From assembly GCF_021044565.1 (NCBI RefSeq), contig NZ_CP087997.1, forward strand, positions 1,488,001 through 1,552,000: a stretch of 64,000 nucleotides of DNA, in the 5' to 3' direction. This stretch comes from Subtercola endophyticus (GTDB lineage Bacteria; Actinomycetota; Actinomycetes; Actinomycetales; Microbacteriaceae). The notes under the pieces were generated by a model, which had not been told where the DNA came from, searched no databases, and was given only the letters and a program-made list of their open reading frames with translations. The position numbers and the translations under genes are program-made. This document shows positions 17,885 through 25,468 of this stretch, piece after piece (the first letter of the stretch is position 1; every line of letters starts with the position of its first letter).

Positions 17885-19345
17885 TCAGGCGACGCGAAGC
17901 TCGCGCAGGGGGTCACGGGTGGAGGCGACGACGGCCGGAACCACCGATGCCACGACGGCGGTGAGCACAGCGAGCAGGGCGACGGCGAACGTGAAGGTGG
18001 CGGTCGGCGGCGGATCGCCAGTGAGTGCCAGTAGGAGGTCTGCCGCCGTGCATCCGGTGACCGCGCCGATGCTGCCGAGGAGGGCGACCTGGGTCAGAAG
18101 CAGGGCGACGATGAGCGATCGTGACGCGCCGAGGGCGCGGCGGCGGCCGAAATCTCGCCGCCGCAAGAGCACCAGCGCGTAGACGACGGCGGCCACGAGA
18201 ACGGATCCGACGCCGAACACCAGCAGCGTCAGCGATCGGCTGAAGTCGCCGAGCTGCGACTGCACCGACGCGCTGAGCGCGGCCAGCTGTTCGCTCGTCG
18301 TCACGGTGACCTTGCTGCGGTCGACGACAGCCAGCACCGACTCGACGAGGGCCGTGACGGCGGTGACCTGAGCACTGGTGGCAGCGACGACAACGAGCAC
18401 GCTGACGGGCTGCGGATGCTCGGGGTCGGCCACAGCGGGAACGACCACCACCGGGTCGAGCACCGCGAGCTCGTCGGGCAGCGCCGTCGCCCTGTCGACC
18501 ACGTATTCGGCGCTCGAGGCGACCGACTCGACGCTCCCGACGCCGTCGGCGAGCCCGAGTGCTCGGGCGGCAGCGGGCGACGCGACGGCGCGCGGTGCAG
18601 AGGGGGCGGGCGGGGTGGCGCCGACAGCTCCTGTGCGGTTGGGGCCGAACGGGGCGCCTCCGACGGGTGTGCCGTCGGCCTCGGCCGAAGCAACCGAAAC
18701 AGCCGAAGCAGCCGAGGCAGTAGTGGGAGCCATGCCGAGAGTGGGCGCAGAGGCATTCGCGAGTTCTGAGGCACTCGCGGGCGGAACCGAGTATTGCCGG
18801 CGGAGCGCCACCCGCGTACCACCGTCGACCCGGGCGTTGCGCACGTCGTCGGCCGGACCGAACGCGGTGACCGAGGAGATCTGGGTCGCTTCGGCCAGGC
18901 GGCCGAGCACAGACGTGTCGAGTCCGGATGACTCGGGCGCACGCACGACGATCAAGCGTGTGCCCTCGTTGTCGATGCTCGACACGATGGCGTTCTGCGC
19001 ACCCACTGCACGCCCGGTGGTCAGCACCACCACCGCACACAACACCGCGACGATCGTCACGGCCACAGCGGAGGTCACCCGCGCGGCCAACGCCGCCGCG
19101 GCCGCCTCACGCAGCAGCGCCACGACCTGCCGCCACCGGACACCATCGCGCGAGCCGTACGCCCGCGCCGCTGGCGGCCCCGGCACCACCGCGTGGCTAC
19201 CTGCCGCCGGCCCCAGCGCGTCGGCGCCACCGCCGGGCGCAGGTGACGCCGCCGAACCCCGGGTCCGGCCGGGTGCCGGGTAGTCACACCCGGCCGGATC
19301 CGCAGTCCGGCGCTGCACGTGGGCTCGGTGCCGGCCGTCGCTCAC
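17885..19345 (-). CDS. FtsX/MacB-type ABC transporter permease
   Basis: A 486-residue permease and the last gene of the secreted-peptide operon. One N-terminal transmembrane helix (VTSAVAVTIVAVLCAVVVLTTG) is followed by a large extracytoplasmic domain (about 120-340) with an Ala/Ser-rich low-complexity stretch, then three C-terminal helices (SLTLLVFGVGSVLVAAVVYALVLL; LIVALLLTQVALLGSIGAVTG; FTFAVALLAVLTAVVASVVPAVVA) and a DPLRELR tail. This is the MacB/FtsX topology, which works as a mechanotransmitter with a periplasmic adaptor rather than a simple pore. The GTG start overlaps the ATPase stop (GTGA). The first 50 residues are basic and poorly ordered. Confidence 0.85.
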   Translation of the reverse strand: MSDGRHRAHVQRRTADPAGCDYPAPGRTRGSAASPAPGGGADALGPAAGSHAVVPGPPAARAYGSRDGVRWRQVVALLREAAAAALAARVTSAVAVTIVAVLCAVVVLTTGRAVGAQNAIVSSIDNEGTRLIVVRAPESSGLDTSVLGRLAEATQISSVTAFGPADDVRNARVDGGTRVALRRQYSVPPASASELANASAPTLGMAPTTASAASAVSVASAEADGTPVGGAPFGPNRTGAVGATPPAPSAPRAVASPAAARALGLADGVGSVESVASSAEYVVDRATALPDELAVLDPVVVVPAVADPEHPQPVSVLVVVAATSAQVTAVTALVESVLAVVDRSKVTVTTSEQLAALSASVQSQLGDFSRSLTLLVFGVGSVLVAAVVYALVLLRRRDFGRRRALGASRSLIVALLLTQVALLGSIGAVTGCTAADLLLALTGDPPPTATFTFAVALLAVLTAVVASVVPAVVASTRDPLRELRVA

Positions 19346-19983
19346 AGCGTCACGCGCCGATCGCACTCGCCGACCACGGCCGCGTCGTGCGTCGCGATCA
19401 GCACGCCCGCGCCCGCAGCGGCTCGCTCCCGCAGCGCGCCGAACACCACCGCAGCGGATGCTCGGTCGAGGTTGCCCGTCGGCTCATCGGCGAGCACGAT
19501 CGCCGGCTCATTCATCAGGGCACGGCAGAGCGCGATTCGCTGGGCTTGGCCGCCCGAGATCTGACCGGGACGCGACTGCGCCCGCTTCTGCACCCCGAAT
19601 CGTTGCAGCAAGCGGTGTGCCTGCTCGACCGATCGGCTCCGATCCACGCCCCGGTACAGGCTCGTCTCGACGACGTTGTCGAGAATGCTGCGCTTGGAGT
19701 CGAGAGCCGCATCTTGAAAGACGAAGCCCAGCCGCGTGGCACGCAACCGTGCTCGGTCGGCGTCGCCGAGGGCGGAGGTCGGGCATCCGTTCACCAGAAC
19801 CTCGCCCGCCGTCGGCCGCACCATGAGGCCGAGCAGGTAGAGCAGGGTCGACTTTCCGCGACCCGACGGACCGGTGAGGGCGACGATCTCCCCCGGATGC
19901 ACGGCCAGGTCGATGTCAGCGAGAACGGGTGCCGCGCGGTCGTAGCGAAAGCAGAGGCCGCGAGCCTCGAGGGCGATCGTCAC
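19342..19983 (-). CDS. ABC transporter ATP-binding protein (MacB/LolD-like, bacteriocin-export type)
   Basis: A 213-residue nucleotide-binding domain. Visible motifs: Walker A GPSGRGKST, Q-loop FVFQDAALDSKRS, signature ISGGQAQR, Walker B AIVLADEPTGNLD and the switch histidine in ATHDAAVV. The short MacB/LolD-type subunit pairs with the FtsX-like permease downstream and the membrane-fusion protein upstream. The GTG at 19983 overlaps the stop of the fusion-protein gene and its own stop overlaps the permease start, so three genes are translationally coupled. It likely powers export or processing of the small secreted protein encoded at the operon start; that link is inferred from position. Confidence 0.9.
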   Translation of the reverse strand: MTIALEARGLCFRYDRAAPVLADIDLAVHPGEIVALTGPSGRGKSTLLYLLGLMVRPTAGEVLVNGCPTSALGDADRARLRATRLGFVFQDAALDSKRSILDNVVETSLYRGVDRSRSVEQAHRLLQRFGVQKRAQSRPGQISGGQAQRIALCRALMNEPAIVLADEPTGNLDRASAAVVFGALRERAAAGAGVLIATHDAAVVGECDRRVTL

Positions 19984-21263
19984 GGAGCCCCCGAAGCCGC
20001 GGGTGCCGCCGGTTCGGCCGGTGCCGCGGGTGCCGCCGGTGCCGCCGGGTGCGCCTCTGCGGGAGCTTGCGCCGACGCCGCAACACGAATCGAGAGCCCC
20101 GCCGCCACCCCGGTCACGATCGACTGGCCCGCTGCCTCGGCCCGCACGGTGACCGGATGCACGACCCCCTCGGCATCGACCACGACCACCTGCTCGGAGG
20201 CGTCGGTCTGCACAGCAGCCGACGGCACGACAACGCCGTGCACCGGCTCGACCGTCACCACCCTCGACACGAAGAGGGTCTGACCGGCGACGGCGACCGC
20301 GTCGCAGTGCGCGCCGCAGATCGACGCGCCGTCGCCACCCCCAGCCCCGTCGCCACTCGCCGCGTCGCCACCCGCAGCCCCGCCGTCGCCACCCCCAGGC
20401 GCGTCGCCACCCGCAGCCGCGCCGTCGCCACCCCCTGCGCCTCCGGAATCCGCGCCACCCGCCGCCTCGAGCGAGATCACCACCGTGCCCGTCGCTGTCT
20501 CGCTTCGCCCCGCCGCCACCGCATTCCACGTGTCGCCAGCCCCGTCATCGATGACCACACGTGTTCCGGTCGACACCTGTTGCGACTGCGCCTCACTCAC
20601 CGGCAGGGTGAAGACCGGGGCAGCACCGAGCCACGACACCGCCGCTTCTCCGCCCGACAGCGTTGCCCCGCGATGCACCACGTCGGGCGCGAGCACCAAT
20701 CGCGCCGGCAGTTCGGGCACGAACACCACGTCGCCGAACGCCACCTCGCCCGTCGCCTCGACTCCGATCGACTGCTGCCATTGCATTATCGCGTCGACCG
20801 TCGACGAGCCCGCTGTGCCGTCGGCCGCCCCCGAGTAGAACCCGCGTGCGGCGAGCATCGTTTGAAGCTGGCCGACGTCGCCTCCGCTGTCGCCGGCAGC
20901 GATGGCCCGATACGCCGGAACCGCCCCCTGAGCCGCCACCACGGGCCGCAGATTCACCGAATACAGCCGGTCGCCGCTCGAGATGAGCTGACCCGGCTGC
21001 GCATCCACCGTCGTCACCACGCCGGCCGCCTCGTTCGTGCCGACGGGGCTGACGTTCCAACTGGCGGCGGCGTTCAGCGTGAGGTGCGAACCCACATCGC
21101 CCTCGGCCGCGGTGACCAGCGAGTACCCGTCGTTCGTCGGCACTCCGGGCGCCGGCGACAGGATGACCGTGAACGCCCACCCCGCACAGGCAGCCGTCGC
21201 GACCAGCGCCGCAACGCCGATCGTGACGACCGCCCGGGGCAGCCGCAGCTTGTGTCGGCTCAC
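19980..21263 (-). CDS. Membrane-fusion (HlyD/RND-adaptor-like) protein with peptidoglycan-binding domain
   Basis: A 427-residue exported adaptor. It has a signal anchor (AVVTIGVAALVATAACAGWAFTVIL), an adaptor-type beta/lipoyl region split around a PG-binding-1 domain (GDSGGDVGQLQTMLAARGFYSGAADG...AIMQWQQSIG, about residues 120-165), a Gly/Ala/Asp-rich low-complexity insert ending in ICGAHC (two cysteines), and a C-terminal beta barrel followed by an Ala/Pro/Glu tail. Gram-positive adaptors of this build link MacB-like ABC transporters to the cell wall. The GTG at 21263 overlaps the stop of the preceding 72-codon gene. The low-complexity insert varies in such genes and may be replication-slippage DNA. 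Confidence 0.8.
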   Translation of the reverse strand: MSRHKLRLPRAVVTIGVAALVATAACAGWAFTVILSPAPGVPTNDGYSLVTAAEGDVGSHLTLNAAASWNVSPVGTNEAAGVVTTVDAQPGQLISSGDRLYSVNLRPVVAAQGAVPAYRAIAAGDSGGDVGQLQTMLAARGFYSGAADGTAGSSTVDAIMQWQQSIGVEATGEVAFGDVVFVPELPARLVLAPDVVHRGATLSGGEAAVSWLGAAPVFTLPVSEAQSQQVSTGTRVVIDDGAGDTWNAVAAGRSETATGTVVISLEAAGGADSGGAGGGDGAAAGGDAPGGGDGGAAGGDAASGDGAGGGDGASICGAHCDAVAVAGQTLFVSRVVTVEPVHGVVVPSAAVQTDASEQVVVVDAEGVVHPVTVRAEAAGQSIVTGVAAGLSIRVAASAQAPAEAHPAAPAAPAAPAEPAAPAASGAP

Positions 21264-21478
21264 GACCCGACGGCCCCTGCCCGCCGGATGATCGACGCCA
21301 GCACCCAGACCGTCTCGCTCTCGAGCCGACTCACCTCGTCGAGCACGCGCTTGTCGAAGCGGCCCAGCCGAACGCCCGCCTCGGCGCACGCCAGCACGAG
21401 AGGATCAGACCCGCGCAGGCGTTCGCTGAGAACCGCGCGACGGGTGTCGGCGAGCGTTTCGAAAGGGCCGTTCGTCAT
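21260..21478 (-). CDS. Small helical protein of unknown function in exporter operon
   Basis: A 72-residue acidic/basic, probably all-helical cytoplasmic protein (start MTNGPFETLADTRRAVLSER) with no signal peptide or membrane helix. It begins 3 nt after the stop of the secreted-protein gene and its stop overlaps the start of the adaptor gene, so it is certainly part of the operon. I do not recognise a family. Position between a secreted peptide and its exporter would fit an immunity, chaperone or regulatory role, but this is speculation. Confidence 0.6.
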   Translation of the reverse strand: MTNGPFETLADTRRAVLSERLRGSDPLVLACAEAGVRLGRFDKRVLDEVSRLESETVWVLASIIRRAGAVGS

Positions 21479-21481
21479 TGC

Positions 21482-21802
21482 TTAGAACGATCCGTTCGCG
21501 CAGGAGAAGGCGTGCCCGGTCTCGGTGCCCGAGGGGTAGCTGATCTGCATGGTGACGACCCCGTTGCCGTACGAGAACCGGTGAAAGCCCGACCCGAAGG
21601 TCTGACTGCCCCACGCGACACCGTTCGCCTGGTGGTAATGCACACTGGTCGCGTTGACGTACGCGGTGGATGCGGCGGCGGGACCGCCGAACCCGCAGAT
21701 CTGCGAACCGATGTCTGTCGATGCCGAGGCACCGAGGGCGCTGCCCAGAACCAGCCCGCCGGCCAGCACGGCCGCCGCGATCGACGCGGGAATGACCTTC
21801 AT
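21482..21802 (-). CDS. Small secreted two-cysteine protein, candidate bacteriocin-like cargo
   Basis: A 106-residue preprotein. A clear Sec signal peptide (MKVIPASIAAAVLAGGLVLGSALGASA) leaves a mature region of about 78 residues rich in Gly, Ser, Tyr and His. It contains a SVHYHQANGVAWGS segment and exactly two cysteines (QICGFGG near the mature N terminus and FSCANGSF near the end), which could form one disulfide. It is the first gene of an operon with an adaptor, ABC ATPase and FtsX-like permease, an arrangement known for lactococcin-972-type bacteriocins, though the peptide itself is not a clear match to that family. GAAAGGA lies 8 nt before the ATG. Confidence 0.7.
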   Translation of the reverse strand: MKVIPASIAAAVLAGGLVLGSALGASASTDIGSQICGFGGPAAASTAYVNATSVHYHQANGVAWGSQTFGSGFHRFSYGNGVVTMQISYPSGTETGHAFSCANGSF

Positions 21803-21832
21803 GTGATGTTCCTTTCACACCCCGGATTCGCG

Positions 21833-21861
21833 TTGACCTGAAGCCATTTCAGTGCGATCCT
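21833..21861 (+). promoter_or_regulatory. Promoter for lipoprotein gene
   Basis: TTGACC (21833-21838) and GATCCT (21856-21861) are separated by 17 nt. A start site 7 nt further on would fall on the ATG at 21869, giving a leaderless transcript. Confidence 0.45.
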
Positions 21862-21868
21862 GGTGGTG

Positions 21869-22543
21869 ATGAATCCTCACTATATGCCTCATGCTTTTAG
21901 ACCACAACCCCGTTCGGGGGGAGCGCCGAGGCGCTCGTTCCGGATCTCGCCGAGGCGACCTGCAGGGCGACCTGCCGGGCGAATCCGGATGCCCGTGGTC
22001 ACGGCCGCGGCGGCGGCACTGCTCGCCGTGACTGTGGCCGTGACCCTCAGCGGGTGCGCCGGCGCCGAGAACAGTTCAGCACCCACGTCTGACACCCGAG
22101 CATCCACCTTGCCCGCGCTCAGCCAGTCGCCCGTCGCCGATGCGCTGTACCGCTGCCTGATCGCGCGCGGCTGGCAGGTGACGCTCACCGACGACGGGGC
22201 CGTGCAGGCCTCGAGCGACACGATTCCGAAGGAGCAATACCAGCTCTACCTGAGCGACACGTGGGCCTGCAACAGCCAGGTCGCCGCCCAGTTTCCGGTC
22301 GACGACAATCAGAAGCACCTGCTCTACGCGGCCGAGCTGGCCGAACGCAGCTGTCTGCAGCAGCACGGCTACCAGGTCGACGATCCCCCGAGCCTGCAGC
22401 AGTTTCTCGACGAATACGACTCGAAACCGTGGTCGGCCATGGCGTCGTCTGAGCTCGCGACACTCGCCCAGACCATGTCAGACGCCGACTGGAAGGCCAT
22501 CAACCAGGCGTGCCCCCAACCCGTTCCGGGCGCACTGCATTAG
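21869..22543 (+). CDS. Putative lipoprotein, unknown function
   Basis: A 224-residue protein with a long basic N region (Arg/Pro-rich, about 40 residues) followed by a hydrophobic segment and lipobox: VVTAAAAALLAVTVAVTLSGCAG, so Cys about 64 would be lipidated. The mature part has four cysteines (YRCL, WACN, RSCLQ, QACP) likely paired in two disulfides and a repeated short helical motif around each. I do not recognise the family. The ATG at 21869 is favoured by the promoter spacing; ATG 21989 (MPVVTAAAAALL) would give a more ordinary signal peptide and cannot be excluded. It is divergent from the secreted-peptide operon. Confidence 0.65.
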   Translation: MNPHYMPHAFRPQPRSGGAPRRSFRISPRRPAGRPAGRIRMPVVTAAAAALLAVTVAVTLSGCAGAENSSAPTSDTRASTLPALSQSPVADALYRCLIARGWQVTLTDDGAVQASSDTIPKEQYQLYLSDTWACNSQVAAQFPVDDNQKHLLYAAELAERSCLQQHGYQVDDPPSLQQFLDEYDSKPWSAMASSELATLAQTMSDADWKAINQACPQPVPGALH

Positions 22544-22556
22544 CCGAGCATCCGAT

Positions 22557-22572
22557 CGCCGCGAATGCGGCG
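22557..22572. terminator. Short GC hairpin between convergent genes
   Basis: CGCCGC-GAAT-GCGGCG forms a perfect 6-bp stem with a 4-nt loop in the 39-nt gap between the lipoprotein gene and the next minus-strand gene. Confidence 0.45.
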
Positions 22573-22582
22573 CCGAGGCAGA

Positions 22583-24217
22583 TCAGCTGCTCTTGAGTGC
22601 GACACCCTTGGCGTTCAAGAAGTCGATGTGATCGTGCGTGCACGTGTCGTCGAAGGGGGCGAAGTTCGAGACCGAGACCGATCCGCGGCATTCGGCCTGG
22701 CCGAGTCCGCTGCCGGGTGGCACGAGAGGGTCGAGCAGCGCGATGAGCTTGAGCGAATCCGCGTCGCCACCGGTGAGCCCGTGCCCGTTGAGAATGTAGA
22801 AGTCCACCGCGTGGCCACCGCCGTCGGTGTAGTGCGCCGAAGCGGTTCCTGCACCCTCGATCTGGCCCGTGCACTTGCGGTTGATGTCGCTGATGCCGAC
22901 CTTCGAGAAGTTGTCGACCGCCACCTTGATGGCCTGCAGAACGCGATAGTCGACGCCGCAGTTCGGCACCACGACGCCGTTCGCGAGATTCTGGATCTCG
23001 ACGATGTGATTCGGCACCGACCCCACGAGCTTGCCCGACGCGACGTCGGCCATCAATTCGGCTGCGAGAGCCTGCACGGTGGGTGAGACGGTGGTGCCGG
23101 TGGTGGAGTCCATCGAGGCGATATCGCCCGTCGAGGTGTACCCGTCGCGCGGGGCGTCTTGAATGGTGCCGGTGTTGCCGACGGTCAGGCTCTGGATGCC
23201 CATCTCAGCCGAGGCAGACGAATGCGAGTTGCCGAGCACACCCAGATCGGAGTACGCGTAGGCCGGAAGGGCGACGGTGGCGACGAGCCCGGCGGTCGCG
23301 ACCATGACGATCGTGTTGACGATGGTGCGCTTGCGGGCTTTCGGATGGGTGGAGGCGGCCCGAGACGAGGCACGCCTTCGACCCGGCAGCACACGCCGTT
23401 TGCCAGGCGCAGCCACCGATGTCGAGGCCGCGCGCGGCGTTGCGATCTCGGGCGTGCGGGGGAAGGTCAGTGCGCTCACGCTGGTCACCACGGGAGCCTC
23501 GTTTAACGCTGCGGCATCGACCTCGGCCTGCAGTGCCGCCGTGACGGGCTGAGGCTCGGAGGGCGTGGTGACGACGGCGATCTGCTCTGTCGGCGCGTCG
23601 TCGACGAACGCATTATTACGAGCATCGCTCGCGTCGTACAGGTGATGTTGCGGCTCGTCGGCGAGCAAGTGAGCGGGAACCGGTTCATCGACGTCGACGG
23701 CCGGAACAAACGTCTCTGACGTCGCGGACACCACGGTGAGAGGCGTCTCGACCTCGGCGACAGGAGTCTCGACGACACGGGTCTCGACGACGGGCTGCGG
23801 CGCCTTCGCCATGTCGGCGATCTGCTGCGCGAACAGCGACTTCGAAACGGTTCGCGGCGCGGCGGCAGCGGGCGGCGCAGCGGCAGTGGGCTGCGCAGCA
23901 GTAGCGACCGCCGCCGCCGGAGCGACCGTGACCGGAGCCACAGGCTCGACCGCGGCTGAGGCGGCCAGCGCCTTGGCGAGCTCACGATCGCGGCGCTGAC
24001 GACGGGATTCCACCACGGGCAGAGCCTCAGACGCGGCTTCGCGTTGACGAAGCTCACGACGACTGAGCGGCGCAGCAGCGTCCGCAGCAGCACCGGCTGA
24101 TTCAGCACCGACTGATTCAGCACCGAGCGGCGTAGTGACGACGGGGAGGTCGAACGTGGATTTCGGGCCGGTTGCCTGGTCGCCTTCGGCGCCTGGTTCT
24201 CTGCTCGAACGCGTCAC
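22583..24217 (-). CDS. Membrane-anchored exported protein with VanY/M15-like C-terminal domain
   Basis: A 544-residue protein. Residues 1-310 are an Ala/Val/Pro/Thr-rich cytoplasmic region with basic patches (SRRELRQREAASE). A single transmembrane/signal segment follows (IVNTIVMVATAGLVATVALPAYA). The external part ends in a compact domain (about 400-544) with four cysteines and the pattern SAHYTDGGGHAVDFYIL ... DDTCTHDHIDF. The spaced His, Asp and HDH motif recalls the zinc site of D-Ala-D-Ala carboxypeptidases (SxHxxGxAxD ... HxxH), so a cell-wall peptidase role is plausible but not proven. GGAGGA lies 9 nt before the GTG at 24217. A (G/A)TAAC direct repeat upstream may be an envelope-stress operator. 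Confidence 0.7.
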   Translation of the reverse strand: MTRSSREPGAEGDQATGPKSTFDLPVVTTPLGAESVGAESAGAAADAAAPLSRRELRQREAASEALPVVESRRQRRDRELAKALAASAAVEPVAPVTVAPAAAVATAAQPTAAAPPAAAAPRTVSKSLFAQQIADMAKAPQPVVETRVVETPVAEVETPLTVVSATSETFVPAVDVDEPVPAHLLADEPQHHLYDASDARNNAFVDDAPTEQIAVVTTPSEPQPVTAALQAEVDAAALNEAPVVTSVSALTFPRTPEIATPRAASTSVAAPGKRRVLPGRRRASSRAASTHPKARKRTIVNTIVMVATAGLVATVALPAYAYSDLGVLGNSHSSASAEMGIQSLTVGNTGTIQDAPRDGYTSTGDIASMDSTTGTTVSPTVQALAAELMADVASGKLVGSVPNHIVEIQNLANGVVVPNCGVDYRVLQAIKVAVDNFSKVGISDINRKCTGQIEGAGTASAHYTDGGGHAVDFYILNGHGLTGGDADSLKLIALLDPLVPPGSGLGQAECRGSVSVSNFAPFDDTCTHDHIDFLNAKGVALKSS

Positions 24218-24340
24218 GTGTCGTATTCCTCCGGCACTCTCGGTGCCCACAGGCCAGCGTGTTTCACTAGCCCGACGATCGGGTAAAAGCGCGCCCGATC
24301 AGCCATCTTGTTCTTCGGGTGAACAAGGCGACTTGTCGAG

Positions 24341-24356
24341 GTTATCCTTTCGTTAC
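24341..24356 (-). promoter_or_regulatory. Possible direct-repeat operator GTAAC-N6-ATAAC
   Basis: On the minus strand GTAACGAAAGGATAAC overlaps a GTGACA-N17-TAACCT promoter-like pair upstream of the anchored VanY-like gene. Pentamer repeats of this kind occur at MtrA-controlled wall genes in actinobacteria; the assignment is tentative. The rest of the 209-nt gap shows no gene. Confidence 0.3.
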
Positions 24357-24426
24357 CAATTTGTCACATCCATGCGTAAACATTCAGCCTTTTTTGTGGT
24401 CGGCGTGTGCACGTTAACACCGGGGC

Positions 24427-25368
24427 CTAAACGAAGCGGATGCCCGCCTGCAATCGTGATCGCAGATCGAAGATTCGGTCGATCGACTCACCTTCGGATC
24501 CGCCGAGCCCATTGCGCAGCAGCTGCGGCAGAACCGACCGCCGAATCACCACAGCGCCCGCCAGTCGCCCCCGCTCCACCTGCTCGAACGGCGCCGCGAG
24601 ATCGTCGTCGGGCACCACGATGACCACGGCGCTGAACCGCACACCGAGCTCACGACCGAGCGCGCGCGCGTTCGTGGCGAGGGTGCGCAGCGGCTCATCG
24701 TCGTCGCCGATCGCCTCCCCCACGAGTTCGCCTTTCGACAGCCGCACGGGGCTGCCCCAGTCATACGACTGCACAGCGAAGACTCCGCCGGGCCCGAGCA
24801 CGACGTGGTCGACGTTCTGCCCAGTCTTCGCGACGGCGACGTTGTTCCAGACCGTGAACCCGATGCCGAGAGTCGACACGATGCGCGCCGTCTCTTCTTC
24901 GGCCATCGCCTTGGCCAACCAGCGCCTGACCTCTCGCGGCGCCGACCGCACGAGTGCCGGGTCGTACGGATCTTTCAGCTCGACGCCGCGCCCCACCCAC
25001 TCGCGCATCAGGCGCAAGAAGTGCTCCCGCTCCTCGCCGCCCGGGTGACCGTACGACCGCGCCTTGGGCGACGCGCCCTGGCCGGGGCCGGCGGCGGATG
25101 CCCGGCTGCCGCCCGCGAATGACGAACCCCGGGCATCCGGAGCCGTGACCCGCGCACCCACCCCCGAATCGTACGCGGCACGCTCGGTCGGGGTGCCCAC
25201 CAGCTCCCACGCGTCTTGCACGGCCTGGAACAGCACGGCGCTGCCGCCTGTGTCGGGATGCGTCTCGCGCAGGCGCAGCCGGTACGCGCGACGCAGCTCG
25301 TCGTCAGACGACCCAGGGCTGACGCCGAGCACCTCGTACGGTGAGCGCGACGCGAAACTGCCGTTCAT
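24427..25368 (-). CDS. DnaJ-domain/NERD-domain fusion protein
   Basis: A 313-residue protein. Residues 8-66 are a J domain (SPYEVLGVSPGSSDDELRRAYRLRLRETHPDTGG, with the HPD motif at 37-39 that stimulates DnaK). Residues 70-110 are a linker. Residues about 165-300 are a NERD nuclease-related domain with the core TGQNVDHVVLGPGGVFAVQSYDWG, where Asp and the following strand correspond to the nuclease-like site; the usual second acidic/Lys residues are less clear. NERD proteins are thought to act on DNA, and a J domain would recruit Hsp70, but the combined function is unknown. The ATG at 25368 has no strong ribosome site. Confidence 0.8.
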   Translation of the reverse strand: MNGSFASRSPYEVLGVSPGSSDDELRRAYRLRLRETHPDTGGSAVLFQAVQDAWELVGTPTERAAYDSGVGARVTAPDARGSSFAGGSRASAAGPGQGASPKARSYGHPGGEEREHFLRLMREWVGRGVELKDPYDPALVRSAPREVRRWLAKAMAEEETARIVSTLGIGFTVWNNVAVAKTGQNVDHVVLGPGGVFAVQSYDWGSPVRLSKGELVGEAIGDDDEPLRTLATNARALGRELGVRFSAVVIVVPDDDLAAPFEQVERGRLAGAVVIRRSVLPQLLRNGLGGSEGESIDRIFDLRSRLQAGIRFV

Positions 25369-25456
25369 ACCTGCGGTGGTCTCGCTTTCGAGAAGACGGT
25401 GCGCACGAGCACGGGAGGTGCCGGGCGCAGATTCGGGTGACGCAACGATAGCTCCC

Positions 25457-25462
25457 TAAGCT
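25457..25462 (+). promoter_or_regulatory. -10 box (TAAGCT), leaderless promoter
   Basis: TAAGCT is followed by TGAAGC and the ATG at 25469. The 6-nt gap places the likely transcription start at the start codon. Confidence 0.55.
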
Positions 25463-25468
25463 TGAAGC

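Noticed and set aside
18378..19283. 301-codon + strand frame opposite the FtsX-like permease
   Set aside because: Low-complexity Ala/Thr/Ser shadow caused by the permease's Ala/Ser-rich linker.
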